26,898 bases of DNA from CAIKXD01 sp035439485 (lineage in GTDB: Bacteria; Bacteroidota; Bacteroidia; UBA4408), in NCBI GenBank assembly GCA_035439485.1, contig DAORKI010000044.1, positions 1 through 26,898 on the forward strand. Reading direction: 5' to 3'. Shown here piece by piece: positions 7,012 through 18,000 of the stretch (position 1 is its first letter; every line of letters begins with the position of its first letter). Under the pieces are notes generated by a model. The model was not told the DNA's origin. It did not search any database and was given only the letters and a program-made list of their open reading frames with translations. Made by a program: the position numbers and the translations under genes.

Positions 7012-8622
7012 ATGATAAAGCTTTGCAATTTTAGTGTTTTGAAATTTTTTTTATTGCTCATCATATTTTTTTGCAATAAGATAGGCAATGCGCAACCCGA
7101 AAATTTATCCTTGTTACGCGAAGCCAATATTGGAATAACAAATGCAGCAAATGCCAACCCTTACCAGTTTCATACCAATGTAAGACCATATTTAAAGGAT
7201 GAAGTGCAGCTGTTAAATACTATTACTGATAAAGACACAGCCATGCCATCAAGTAAAAAAATGGCTTTGAAAAATTACATTTCACAAGCTCATTTAGTAG
7301 GTGTAGATGCAGGAAAATTTTTCTTTAAAGCCGACCCAGTCTTTTCTGCAATTGCTGGATATGATGTCAATGCCAAAGATAATTTAATACAAACATCAAT
7401 TGGATTTAGAACACAAATGCAATTGGGCAAAAAGCTCTTCGGTGAGTTGAAATTAGAAAGTTTTAATGCTGATTATGCTGGTTATATTGATTCAGTAATA
7501 TTACAAACACAAACCGTACCTGGGGGGAACTTTGCAGGCAAAACAAGTAATGGGTATTGTAGCAATTTAAATACAGGCTATTTATCCTACTCACCAAATC
7601 AAATATTTAATTTTCAAGCAGGCTTTGGAAAAAATTTTTGGGGCGATGGCTACCGCTCACTGCTGCTCAGTGATAATGCTTATAGTTATCCTTACTTTAA
7701 AACTACTGCGCATTTTTGGCATGTGAAATACGTGAGTATGGTAACTAATTTTAAAGATGTGCAAATTGATCCAGGTAATAAAAATGCCTTTAGAAATAAA
7801 TATGCAACATTGCATTATTTAAGTTGGAACGCCCTAAAGTGGCTCAATATTGGTTTATTTGAAGCTATTGTTTTTCAAAATAGACAAAAGGGTAGCTATC
7901 ATGCTTTTGATGTAAATTATTTAAATCCAGTAATTTTTTATCGCCCTGTTGAATATTCTCTTGGTTCAGGCGACAATGCATTACTTGGGGCAAGTTTTAA
8001 AATTAAAATTCCTGCTAACATTCAAGTATACGGACAAGTAATTTTAGATGAATTTTTCTTAAAGGAAATTAAAGCCAGAAATGGTTGGCAAGACAATAAA
8101 CAAGGAGCTCAATTCGGGTTTAAAATATTCAATATTGCAGGGATTAAAAATTTAAATTTTTTAACTGAAGTGAATTTGATTAGACCATATACCTACTATC
8201 ACAAAAACAGTTTGCAAAATTATGGACATTTTAATCAACCTTTAGCACATCCATACGGGGCAAACTTTTATGAAAGTATGAGTACGCTTAATTATAAGTA
8301 TAAGAAATGGTTTATAGCAACCAAATTAATATATGCTGTGTTAGGATTGGACAGTAATCAAACCATAAGTTATGGCCAAAATATTTACCGACCATACGAC
8401 CAAAGACCCTCGATATATGGAAATGGGTTAGCACAGGGCTTAAAAACTACGTTGATTTTTGCAACAGCTAAAGCTTCATATTTGATTAATAGTGCTTATA
8501 ATTTACGAGTTGAAGGAAGTATTAGTCCGCGTATTGAGCGCAATAGCAATGGCACAAAAAAGGCACTTATTTTTCAATTTGGGATAAGCACAGCGCTCGA
8601 TAATAGGTATTTCGATTTTTAA
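7012..8622 (+). CDS. Wzi/RemB-like outer-membrane barrel protein, copy 2
   Basis: The 536-residue protein has a strong hydrophobic signal segment (about 8-21, ending GNA before Q28) and a terminal Phe (NRYFDF). Core blocks GDGYRSLLLSDN (211-222), YPYFK, LNPVIF, a VYGQVILDE strand and HFNQPLAHPYGANF parallel the gene at 4255 in order and spacing. It therefore belongs to the same capsule-assembly Wzi / RemB-type family. As the last gene of the operon, 9 bp after the WecA-like gene, it may form a second surface anchor or a partner of the first barrel. No terminator hairpin is seen in the 185 bp after it, which are AT-rich and featureless. The biochemical role is inferred from family and context. 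Confidence 0.8.
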   Translation: MIKLCNFSVLKFFLLLIIFFCNKIGNAQPENLSLLREANIGITNAANANPYQFHTNVRPYLKDEVQLLNTITDKDTAMPSSKKMALKNYISQAHLVGVDAGKFFFKADPVFSAIAGYDVNAKDNLIQTSIGFRTQMQLGKKLFGELKLESFNADYAGYIDSVILQTQTVPGGNFAGKTSNGYCSNLNTGYLSYSPNQIFNFQAGFGKNFWGDGYRSLLLSDNAYSYPYFKTTAHFWHVKYVSMVTNFKDVQIDPGNKNAFRNKYATLHYLSWNALKWLNIGLFEAIVFQNRQKGSYHAFDVNYLNPVIFYRPVEYSLGSGDNALLGASFKIKIPANIQVYGQVILDEFFLKEIKARNGWQDNKQGAQFGFKIFNIAGIKNLNFLTEVNLIRPYTYYHKNSLQNYGHFNQPLAHPYGANFYESMSTLNYKYKKWFIATKLIYAVLGLDSNQTISYGQNIYRPYDQRPSIYGNGLAQGLKTTLIFATAKASYLINSAYNLRVEGSISPRIERNSNGTKKALIFQFGISTALDNRYFDF

Positions 8623-8807
8623 TTGCTTTGGATAAATTAAAGTAGTTGAATTATTTATTCAAATTAAAATTAAGCAAATTTTGTTGCCTTGGTAACTAAG
8701 TTTTTGGGAGAAAAATAGATACTTAAATATGAAAAGCTTCTGTCAATTAATTATATTCACTAAATTAGTTTTTTTATTTAGCAAAATATTTATTTAAATC
8801 ACTATAA

Positions 8808-10871
8808 ATGTTACTAAGAATTAACAAACAAATAATACTTCTTTTTGTATTGTTTACACGCATTAACGCAAATGCACAAACATTTTCAGGTGGTGGCGGA
8901 CAAATAATTGATAATGCAACTGTAACCTTTAATATAAATGTGAGTAGCTTGGGCGCTTCACAGTTAGATGCAAACTACGGATTAGAACAAATATGCTTAA
9001 ACGCTACCCATACTTATGATGCTGATTTGATAGTGAATTTAGAATCACCCGATGGAACTGAAATTACTTTGTTTTCGGGTATAGGTGATGGTGATGACAA
9101 TTTTACTAACACTTGTTTAAATAGTAATGCTACTTCATCAATATTAGCGCAAAATGCACCATTTACAGGTACCTTTAAACCCTTTACCAATTTAAGTAAT
9201 TTAAATAATGGTCAAACAGGAATAGGTATATGGAAACTTAAAATTACAGATACATACCCTGCAGATGATGGAACTTTGTTAAACTGGAGTATTACATTTA
9301 GCAACAATCCAGCGCCAATAATGAGCTTTACTAGTTCAAATTTGCCAATTATTGTAATTAATACCAATGGTCAACAAATTGTGGATGACCCCAAAATACA
9401 GGTTGATATGGGAGTTATTTACAATGGACCTGGTAATATAAACCACATCACTGACACTTTCAATAATTACAATGGCAATGCAGGAATTGAAATTAGAGGT
9501 AGTAGTTCTCAAATGTTTCCGAAAAAAACCTATGGTTTAGAGCTATGGACACCTGCAGGTACTGATACAAGTTTATCATTAATTGATTTACCTGCCGAAA
9601 GCGACTGGATTTTAAATGCAAATTATTCTGATAAAACGTTGTTAAGAAATACCTTGGCTTACAATTTTGCGCGCAAAATGGGGAACTACAGCAGTAGGAC
9701 CCGACATTGTGAGTTGGTAATTAATGGAAATTATATGGGAGTATACATTTTAATGGAAAAAATTAAACGAGATGCCAATCGTGTTGATATAAGTAAGCTC
9801 ACCATCAACGACAATTCTGGAGCAGATGTTACGGGTGGTTACATTATTAAAATCGACAAAACTACAGGAAGTGGGGGGGCAGGTTTTTTATCTTCATATC
9901 CTCCAATAGCCTCAGGTTCAGGCCAAACAATAAACTACCTGTATGAATATCCATCGGATGCAGATATTACACCTGCACAACAAACTTACATACAAAATTA
10001 CGTTGATTCATTTGAAAATGCGCTAGCTTCACCTACATTTAATGATCCCGTAAATGGATATGCAAAATATATTGATGTGTTGTCTTTTATTGACCTTTTT
10101 TTAGTGAATGAAGTAGCCAAAAATGTTGATGGTTACCGTATCAGCACTTATTTGCATAAGAAAAAAATTACCGAAGGTGGAAAGCTTTTTGCTGGCCCTG
10201 TTTGGGATTATGATATTGCTTTTAGGAATGCCAATTACTGTGAAGGTTCTTTATACACAGGATGGGCTTATCAATTCGGAAATGTTTGTCCTGGTGATTC
10301 TTGGCAAATTCCTTTTTGGTGGCCTCGTTTTATGCAAGATAATAACTTTACTGCTTTATTAAAGTGCAGGTGGCTTGAGTTAAGAGGCACTATTTTTAAT
10401 AATGCTTACATTGCAAATTATACTGATTCAGTAAGTAATTATTTAGCTGATGCTCAAATAAGAAATTTTGATACATGGCCTATTTTAGGGGCATATGTGT
10501 GGCCTAATCCAAATCCAATTGCATCAAGCTATAGTGGTGAAATCATTAGTTTGAAAACTTGGTTACAAAACCGTATCAATTGGCTCGATAATAATATGCC
10601 AGGACAATGTGTTACTACAGGGAATTTTGATAATTATTTAAATAATATTATGGTTGCTCCTATTCCTTTTGATGAAGTATTTGTTATTTCAGGCTTGCCT
10701 TCAAATCCATTAAATATTTTCATTTATGATACTTATGGAAAACTCATAAATAGCTTCAAAACAAGTAAGCCATCTGAACAAGTTAATACCAAAACACTTA
10801 GCTCGGGCTGTTATTTCATGCATATCAAAGATGATAAAGGGTACACTAGAATAATTAAGTTGGTGAAGTAA
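8808..10871 (+). CDS. Secreted CotH-kinase protein with P-domain and T9SS sorting tail
   Basis: This 687-residue protein has a signal peptide ending near residue 23 (ANA before Q24). Residues 25-167 form a proprotein-convertase P-domain-like jelly roll (DADLIVNLESPDGT, then GIGIWKLKITDTYPADDGTLLNW). Residues about 178-600 form a CotH-type atypical protein kinase domain: RGSSSQMFPKKTY (230-242), YSDKTLLRN, NGNYMGVYILMEKIKRD, GGYIIKID, and the metal-binding WDYD (466-469). CotH of Bacillus phosphorylates spore-coat proteins; in Bacteroidota similar domains occur in secreted proteins of unknown substrate. The last 75 or so residues (FIYDTYGKLI, LSSGCYFMHI, IIKLVK) are a T9SS type A sorting domain, so the protein is exported and probably attached at the surface. 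No clear promoter is seen upstream. Confidence 0.88.
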   Translation: MLLRINKQIILLFVLFTRINANAQTFSGGGGQIIDNATVTFNINVSSLGASQLDANYGLEQICLNATHTYDADLIVNLESPDGTEITLFSGIGDGDDNFTNTCLNSNATSSILAQNAPFTGTFKPFTNLSNLNNGQTGIGIWKLKITDTYPADDGTLLNWSITFSNNPAPIMSFTSSNLPIIVINTNGQQIVDDPKIQVDMGVIYNGPGNINHITDTFNNYNGNAGIEIRGSSSQMFPKKTYGLELWTPAGTDTSLSLIDLPAESDWILNANYSDKTLLRNTLAYNFARKMGNYSSRTRHCELVINGNYMGVYILMEKIKRDANRVDISKLTINDNSGADVTGGYIIKIDKTTGSGGAGFLSSYPPIASGSGQTINYLYEYPSDADITPAQQTYIQNYVDSFENALASPTFNDPVNGYAKYIDVLSFIDLFLVNEVAKNVDGYRISTYLHKKKITEGGKLFAGPVWDYDIAFRNANYCEGSLYTGWAYQFGNVCPGDSWQIPFWWPRFMQDNNFTALLKCRWLELRGTIFNNAYIANYTDSVSNYLADAQIRNFDTWPILGAYVWPNPNPIASSYSGEIISLKTWLQNRINWLDNNMPGQCVTTGNFDNYLNNIMVAPIPFDEVFVISGLPSNPLNIFIYDTYGKLINSFKTSKPSEQVNTKTLSSGCYFMHIKDDKGYTRIIKLVK

Positions 10872-10961
10872 GTGAAATATAATTAATAACAAACGTATAA
10901 AACCAATCAAATTTCAAATGCTATTATTAATTTTTTTATTGAATTTTAATGCACTAAATTA

Positions 10962-11942
10962 ATGTTAGAAACTCACAAGCTCATAAAAATTTTAACTGTT
11001 TCATTAGTTTTTCTATGTTTCAACAGTCAAGGTCAAACTATTAATTCAAATTCACGACCATTGGCTGGAGATGTTTTGCAGTTTAAAATGGATACCATGT
11101 CCATTGACACAAACATTTTAGGGTGGGCTGCTACCTGGGATTTTTCTCAATTAATTTTTTCAGATTCCATTTACTACAGCACACTTGATGGAAACAACAC
11201 CAGTAATGAGGAATATTTTTACACTGATGTTTTTTTTAACACAGATAATGGCCAAATGATGTATTATGAGAGCAATAATTTGAACTTATTGGAAATAGGA
11301 TTTCCCTCAAGTCCAGGATGTAATAGGTCTTATATTAGCCCTCTTAAAATTTTAAAGTATCCTTTTGGTTTTAATGATACCCTAAATAGTTCTTACATTT
11401 ATTTTGCTGACTGCCCTTGGCAGAAATATACTGGCCACGGTTCGATTGCCGTTAAAGGTGATGGTTCAGGTACTTTAATTTTACCCAATGGAATATATTC
11501 CAATGTTTTAAGAGTTAAGTCAGTTTATTATACGCAAAATAATGGTGTTAGCAAGAAAATATTAAAGTATGATTGGTATGCATCAAGTAATAAATTTCCA
11601 TTACTTTCATATGTGGTAAAATATTATTTTCCCTACGCAGCTTCAAACTTTGAAAATAAATACGTGAAGATGCTGGTTAACGAGTCGTATGCAGGTATTC
11701 AAGGTTTACAGAATGACCTGTTAATTGGCCCTAACCCAGCAACTAACTATTTAAATATTATAGGTGAATCAGATTTTAACAAGGCAGAAATTTTTAATGG
11801 CTTTGGCCTAAAAGTATGTGAATTTCAAATTAGCGAAAGTAACAGCAAGATTGATGTCAGTATGGTCGAAAATGGAATTTATATGATTTTGCTCACCAAT
11901 AAATCACAATCTGTATGCAAAAAAATTGCTATACATCACTGA
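10962..11942 (+). CDS. Secreted protein of unknown function with T9SS sorting tail
   Basis: The 326-residue protein starts with a signal peptide (hydrophobic about 9-20, SQGQ near 25). The body to about residue 245 is rich in aromatic and beta-type segments and not assigned to a family; phrases such as WDFSQL and LPNGIYSNVLRVK recur in uncharacterised Bacteroidota secreted proteins. The C-terminal part (GPNPATNYLNI, AEIFNGFGLKV, VENGIYMILL, KKIAIHH) is a T9SS type A sorting domain. It follows the CotH-kinase gene by 90 bp on the same strand and converges on the giant adhesin gene with 91 bp between stops. No terminator is seen in that gap. Function unknown. Confidence 0.8.
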   Translation: MLETHKLIKILTVSLVFLCFNSQGQTINSNSRPLAGDVLQFKMDTMSIDTNILGWAATWDFSQLIFSDSIYYSTLDGNNTSNEEYFYTDVFFNTDNGQMMYYESNNLNLLEIGFPSSPGCNRSYISPLKILKYPFGFNDTLNSSYIYFADCPWQKYTGHGSIAVKGDGSGTLILPNGIYSNVLRVKSVYYTQNNGVSKKILKYDWYASSNKFPLLSYVVKYYFPYAASNFENKYVKMLVNESYAGIQGLQNDLLIGPNPATNYLNIIGESDFNKAEIFNGFGLKVCEFQISESNSKIDVSMVENGIYMILLTNKSQSVCKKIAIHH

Positions 11943-12033
11943 TTTAAGATAAAGATGAATTTAAATTTCACTTTAAATGATCAAATAAAATAGCATTAGT
12001 GAGGTAAAGCTTTTTAATTAAAATCAATTAATT

Positions 12034-15000
12034 TTAGTTCCCTTTTATTTTAAAAATATATTCTTTTTGAGCTGTTATAGCCTTTATAAAATAGATACCT
12101 TCGGCCAAATCATGCGTGTTGATTTTATATTTTCCTTCTTTAGTTTGGTCTGTTTGAATTGGTAATACTATTTGTCCTAAAGTATTTAAAACTTGAATTT
12201 CAATATTTGATGGGGTCATAAAATGAACATCTAAAACATAACCATCAGTTTGATAAGTACATTTTACAGAATTAAATAAATAGTGCAAATTTCCAGTGCC
12301 CATTGTTTGATTGTTAAAGCGAATAACAAAATTTAAAATACTGTCATTATTATTTATATCAAATGAATAATTCATACTATTACTTAACGGAGTAATGCTG
12401 TTATTTTGTAAATTTTCAATGACCAAATAATTATTTATAAATAAATCAGGATATGCTTGAAAAACACTTTCTAACTCGGTAAAATGCAAAGAGTAAATAC
12501 CATTTCCATTTACTTTTAGCTTCATGGGAATCATTGTGTTCCAATGTAGTGTATCAAAAGCACTTATTGCTAAATCGCCATACACTTCTGTGGTCATGAT
12601 ATAATTAGCATTGGTTTGTTGAGGATAAACCTTGTAGGCTTCTAAGGTACCATCAAAATTTTGTTGTGCATTGGAATTAAACCTCACCACAGTTTCATCG
12701 GTGAGCAAAATTCCTTGTTGCGATAATTTAACTCTAATAAGCGCATCATCATTAGGATTCGAAGAGTTTTTAAGTAAAGTATTGCTGTTTAATACTTTAG
12801 TGTTTTCACTAGCGATTAATTGCGGAGAAGAAGAATTGGCTTTTACAAAAAAGCCTTGATGTGCTGCTATGTTTGGCGTTCCTCCATTTGTTCCAATACC
12901 AGCTACGTATGATGCCATATTTCCATAATCGGCATTGTAAATGTAAATAGCATCATCAACATTATTTTTAATCCAATCGTTGGATAACCAATCAATATCA
13001 CATGCATAAGGATTGGCTATAAGATTCCAGCCATCAGCAGTATTACCTCCATTGGTATTGGTATAGCTTACGTTTAAATTTACTTGTCCATACTGTGGTG
13101 CTCCGTAAACACTAAAATATATGTCATTTGTATTAACAGAACCTGTTCCTAAATACGTGTAAAAACCTTTTCCATTAGTTAAGACATTTGTTATATTGCT
13201 AGCTGGTTCGTAACCAGTATCATAAGGACCAGCAACAGTTTCGTTATATCCATAAATTGAAATAAAGCCTCCTGCGTATCCTGTTGATCCTGTGAATCCT
13301 GATGTAGGGAAACCTGAAGCTGGCCAAGGCGAGGTCCAATCAGAGATAGTAGCATTAGTTACAGGAGAGCCCAGTAAGGCCCAGCCGGTTAAACCTCCAG
13401 GTGCAAATTGTTCAGCTATAATATTTCCGTTAATAACAGCACTTGCGCCTACAGGAGCAATGCGTGCTGTATTAGTAAATACATTTGGGATGTTAATTGT
13501 TTTTAAACGCAAATGGTTATTGGTATTCAAAGTTCCATCATCTAAGGTTAGTATATGGTATATCCACAATGAATCACCAAGTGTTATAGAACCACCATTT
13601 TTATTAATGTTTAAATCCCACAAACTATGTCCACTGCTGCTAGATTGATTAAAATAAATTGTTCCAGCATCACCATTTCCAACAAAACTTAAAATTGAAC
13701 TTTCGGTACTATAAAACTTTCCTGCCCCACTGACCTCACCAGCTATGACCAATTCTTGTGAAAATAAATTAATGTAGGCATTATTACTAAAAGTAATATT
13801 GTGGCAATATGCAGTTTGCGATAAACTAGGTTTAAATGTAACAGCTCCATTTATTATTATGTCAGAAGTAGGTGTTGGAATACCTCCACACCAGTTAATT
13901 GCATCATTCCAACTTGAATTTACACCAAGCCATGTTCCGCTCGGAATAATGCTCAAATTAATAGTGTTTGAATTAGCTGTAGTTGTTGTTAGGCAGGTTT
14001 GATTGCTTGTTAATATACAGGCAATTGCATCATTATTTGAAAAATTATTATCAGTGAATGTAGGTGAATTAATGCCTACAGAAAATCCATTTTTAGTCCA
14101 TGAGTATGAAGGACTTGAACCACCATTAACAGACGTTGCGGTTAATGTGATACTAGTTCCTGAACAACTGTTTTGGCTGCCACTTGTAATTGCAATGCTC
14201 ACAGATGGAGCAACAGGATTATTTATAGTAACAGGTACAGATGTTTGTGAAACACATCCATTTAAATCATTTGTTGTAAATGTTGCTATGTATGAATTCC
14301 CTAAAAGGTAAGGATGAGTTGCATTAAAACCAATGGAAGTGCTAGCATCACCAAAATTCCAGTTGCCTGTAAATCCTTGATTTGCTGGATTTGAGTAAGT
14401 TCCATTAGCAATTGTAAGCGATAAATTATTCCCACTTAAATCGTTTGCAGTTGTTCCACTTCCTTCATTAAAATTCCAGTATGCTACAAGTCCATTTTGA
14501 GCCACAATGGTACAACTATATCTAAAGGAATTTAATTCAATCAAAGAGAGTGCTCTATTCCAAATTCTTACCTCATCAATACTTCCTCTGAATCTTTCTC
14601 CAAATGCATTATTCGAACCCACAAAAGTTCCTGTATTCGGAATATTGGGAGTTGCAGAGCTATTAGTTAAAGTCCCTGCTACACCATTTAAATAAAGGGA
14701 CCATGTTCCTGCATTTCTAATCAATGCTACATGTTGCCAAGTATTTGCAGTTAAGGTTAAATTAGAAGTTAAAAATGCAACTCCACCTAAAAGCCCACGT
14801 AATGAACCATTATTATGATAAATAGCATAACCGTTTCCTCCGGAATTTCCATTTAAAACTATCATAGAGTTTCCAGAGGCAATGCCATTCCAATTAACCC
14901 ATGCTTCAATGGTAACATTATTTTGCACTGTAGTTACTGGAAGATTTCTTGAAGCTTGTCCAGTCCCTGTGAATGCTATGGCATTGGTATTACAAGTAGG

Positions 15001-18000
15001 AATAGAACTAAAGCTAATATTTTCTCCAATGCAAGCTGTTGTTGGATTGGCAGAAATATTATACGATGGAGCAGGATGAATACGAACTTCAACACTTCCC
15101 GATTGTGTTTGAGTACAAGGCCACGCTGACCCTACTTGCTGAAGAGTGTAAGTGTAAATTCCGTGAACATTTGTTGGCATACTAACATAGGCTGTGTCAC
15201 CATTTGAAGAAGTAACATTTATAGGAGTTCCATTGTTAATGGTATAGGTAAAATTATAAGGTGCAGATCCACCAGCGCCTATCATTTTAATTACAGGGCT
15301 ATTTCCATTTTGACATACAGAGGTACTACCAATAATTGTAGCAGTTGGTAATCCAATTACTTGTATAAATGCCACCGCATTTGAAACACAACCTTGACCA
15401 TTACTTCCGGTAACAGTATATAAATTATTACCTAAAGCAGGAGTAAATGCTACGCCATTGCTAATACCACCAGTCCAGCTATAGCTGAGCGCACCACTTG
15501 CTGTTAAGGTAACCTGAGTTCCTAAACAAACTGCATTGGTATAGCTTGCAATACTTAAAGTTGGAACAGTACATACGGTAATGGTTACATCGTTTCCTGT
15601 GCCGCCAACATAAGAAATACGTGCGCTTTTTGTTGAACCTAAAAAGTTATTGATTGTGGTGCCTTCGGGCAATCCATTAAAATTACCTACAACAGCATCA
15701 GTGCCATCATTAGTAATAATGGTAAATATTTCGCCACCAGAAGGAACATAGCTACTTCCTGTATATAATAATGATGCATTGTTAATGTTAACCAAACCAT
15801 CTATTGCAAACTGTTTATATTGTGTATTGGCTGTTGTTCCATCAATATCAATAACCAGATTAGTTGTAGATGGTAATATCACAGCACCACCTGCAGTATT
15901 GATATCTGTGCCATTAAAATCAGGAGTTAAGGCACTTGATGTTAACGTAATATTGGTAGCCGCATTTCTTGTTATAGCCGCTGAAATGCTCATTGCTCCA
16001 GTGTTAGCATTTCCATAATTTAGATTTGACGTATTAACCAAATCCGATTCAAATTCCTGTAAGCCTAATAAATTGAGTGCATCTGTAGCTCCTAAATTGA
16101 TGGGATTATTATTGGTATTTTGAATCAAATTTACAGTGCCACCGGCAGCCATAGAAATATTGGAATAAATATCTGAAGAGTTTGATTTAATTGTCAGTGT
16201 TCCTGTGCTTGAAGTATTAATAATACCTGGAGAAGCCGTCATTTGAAACGATGGGAAGGACAATGTAGTTTGAGCATCAATTACAATATCACCAGCAGAA
16301 GTAATTTTTGTGTTGTTAACGCCAAAGTCATATAAATAAACCCCAAAGCCATTTGCTGTAAAACCTGGAGAAATTCCGGTAATATAAATATTGGCAGCTG
16401 AACCACTTGTTATTTGCCCTCCATTAATAAGCATTACACCTGATCCCATAGCTCCAACGCAATTTCCATTTACAATGATATTGCCTCCAGCGCTTGTTAC
16501 AGTGGCGTTTTGAATTCTTACACCAGTCATACCCGATCCCGAGCCATTATCATAATTATTGCCATTTACAGTAACCACACCATTTCCACCTGCACTAATG
16601 TTACCACCATTAGTAATAAACAATGCGCTGGCATTACCTCCGCTGAAACTCGCAGGCATATTTCCTGTAACTGTTACATTTCCTCCATTGGAAGTAATTT
16701 TTGAACCTGCATCTTTTACAATAACACCATACCTTACAGAGCTACTTGGGCCAGAGTTCCCAACCACAGTTACATTACCATTGGCACCTGCTGTGATGAT
16801 ACCCCCTGATGCTATATGAATTCCATTATGATCTAAAGATGCTGATGTTCCTGAACCTCCGGTGCCTGTTACATTCACACTTCCTCCCGATGAACTGACC
16901 ATGGAACTAGTCCCTGTTACATTGACTCCATAATTATTAGTTCCACCAACACCACCAGTGCCTTGAACTGACACGGAACCTGATCCACCTGCTGTAATCA
17001 TACCGCCAGTTTCTACTTTTACACCTACATTATTTCCTGTTGAATTTGTAGCAGTGCTGTTTCCTGTAACATTTACATTGCCACCCGAAGATGTAATTAC
17101 AGCACCGTTGCCTATAATATAAATACCATGATTGTTATTACCACCCTTTCCACCAAAACCTTGTACAGTAACAGTTCCTGAACCTTCGGCAGTAATGGTG
17201 CCCAAGGATTCTATTTTTACACCATGATTATAGCCCGAAGTATTTGTGCTGCTGCAGGTTCCGGTTACATTAACATTGGCTCCAGAAGAAGAAATTGTTC
17301 CATTTTTTAAGTAAACCGCATAATTATCAGTACCTGTAGATAAACCAGTAGTTCCATTTACATGAACTATACCAGTACCTAACGACTTTATTAGTGCGCC
17401 AGCTTCAACAAATAAACCATAATTGTTGGTACTTGTACTTCCGGAACCTTTAGCGTTTCCTGTAACGTTTAATGTGCCATTAAATGAAGTAATTTTACTA
17501 CCAGTTCCATAGATCCAAATCCCATGATTAGACACGCCACTTGAGGAGGTGGCACCCGTTCCATTTACAACTAAATTACCAATACCACTGGCAGCAATTG
17601 TTGCTCCGGAAAGCAGTGTAATTCCAATTCCATAGGAAGCAGTAAAGGTATTTGAGCTTCTTGAAACACCCGTAATATTTACATTACCATTTGATGACCC
17701 GATTAAGGTATTATTTCCATAGGCATAAATTCCATAGTTATTTGCGCTGGACGCAAAACCACTATTTCCTGTTAAGTTTAAGGTACCTGAACCATTGCTG
17801 TAAATTCTGCCTCCGTTATCTATGGCAATACCATGATTACCAGTGTTTCCACTAACAGCAAGGCCACCAACAGATGATGTAATTGTTAAATTTCCTCCGT
17901 TTGAAACAATTTCAGTGTTTGCTCCCAAAACATAAACACCAATATTAGATCCATTCGTTGCTGTTGTATTGGAAGTTATAGAAATATTTCCATTATTCCC

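Noticed and set aside
10123..10362. 79-residue open frame within the CotH-kinase gene
   Set aside because: It overlaps the conserved WDYD kinase region in another frame and has no promoter or family features.
11943..12033. Bidirectional terminator between the converging secreted-protein and giant genes
   Set aside because: Only weak AT-rich inverted sequences are present; no GC-containing stem with a T tract was found.
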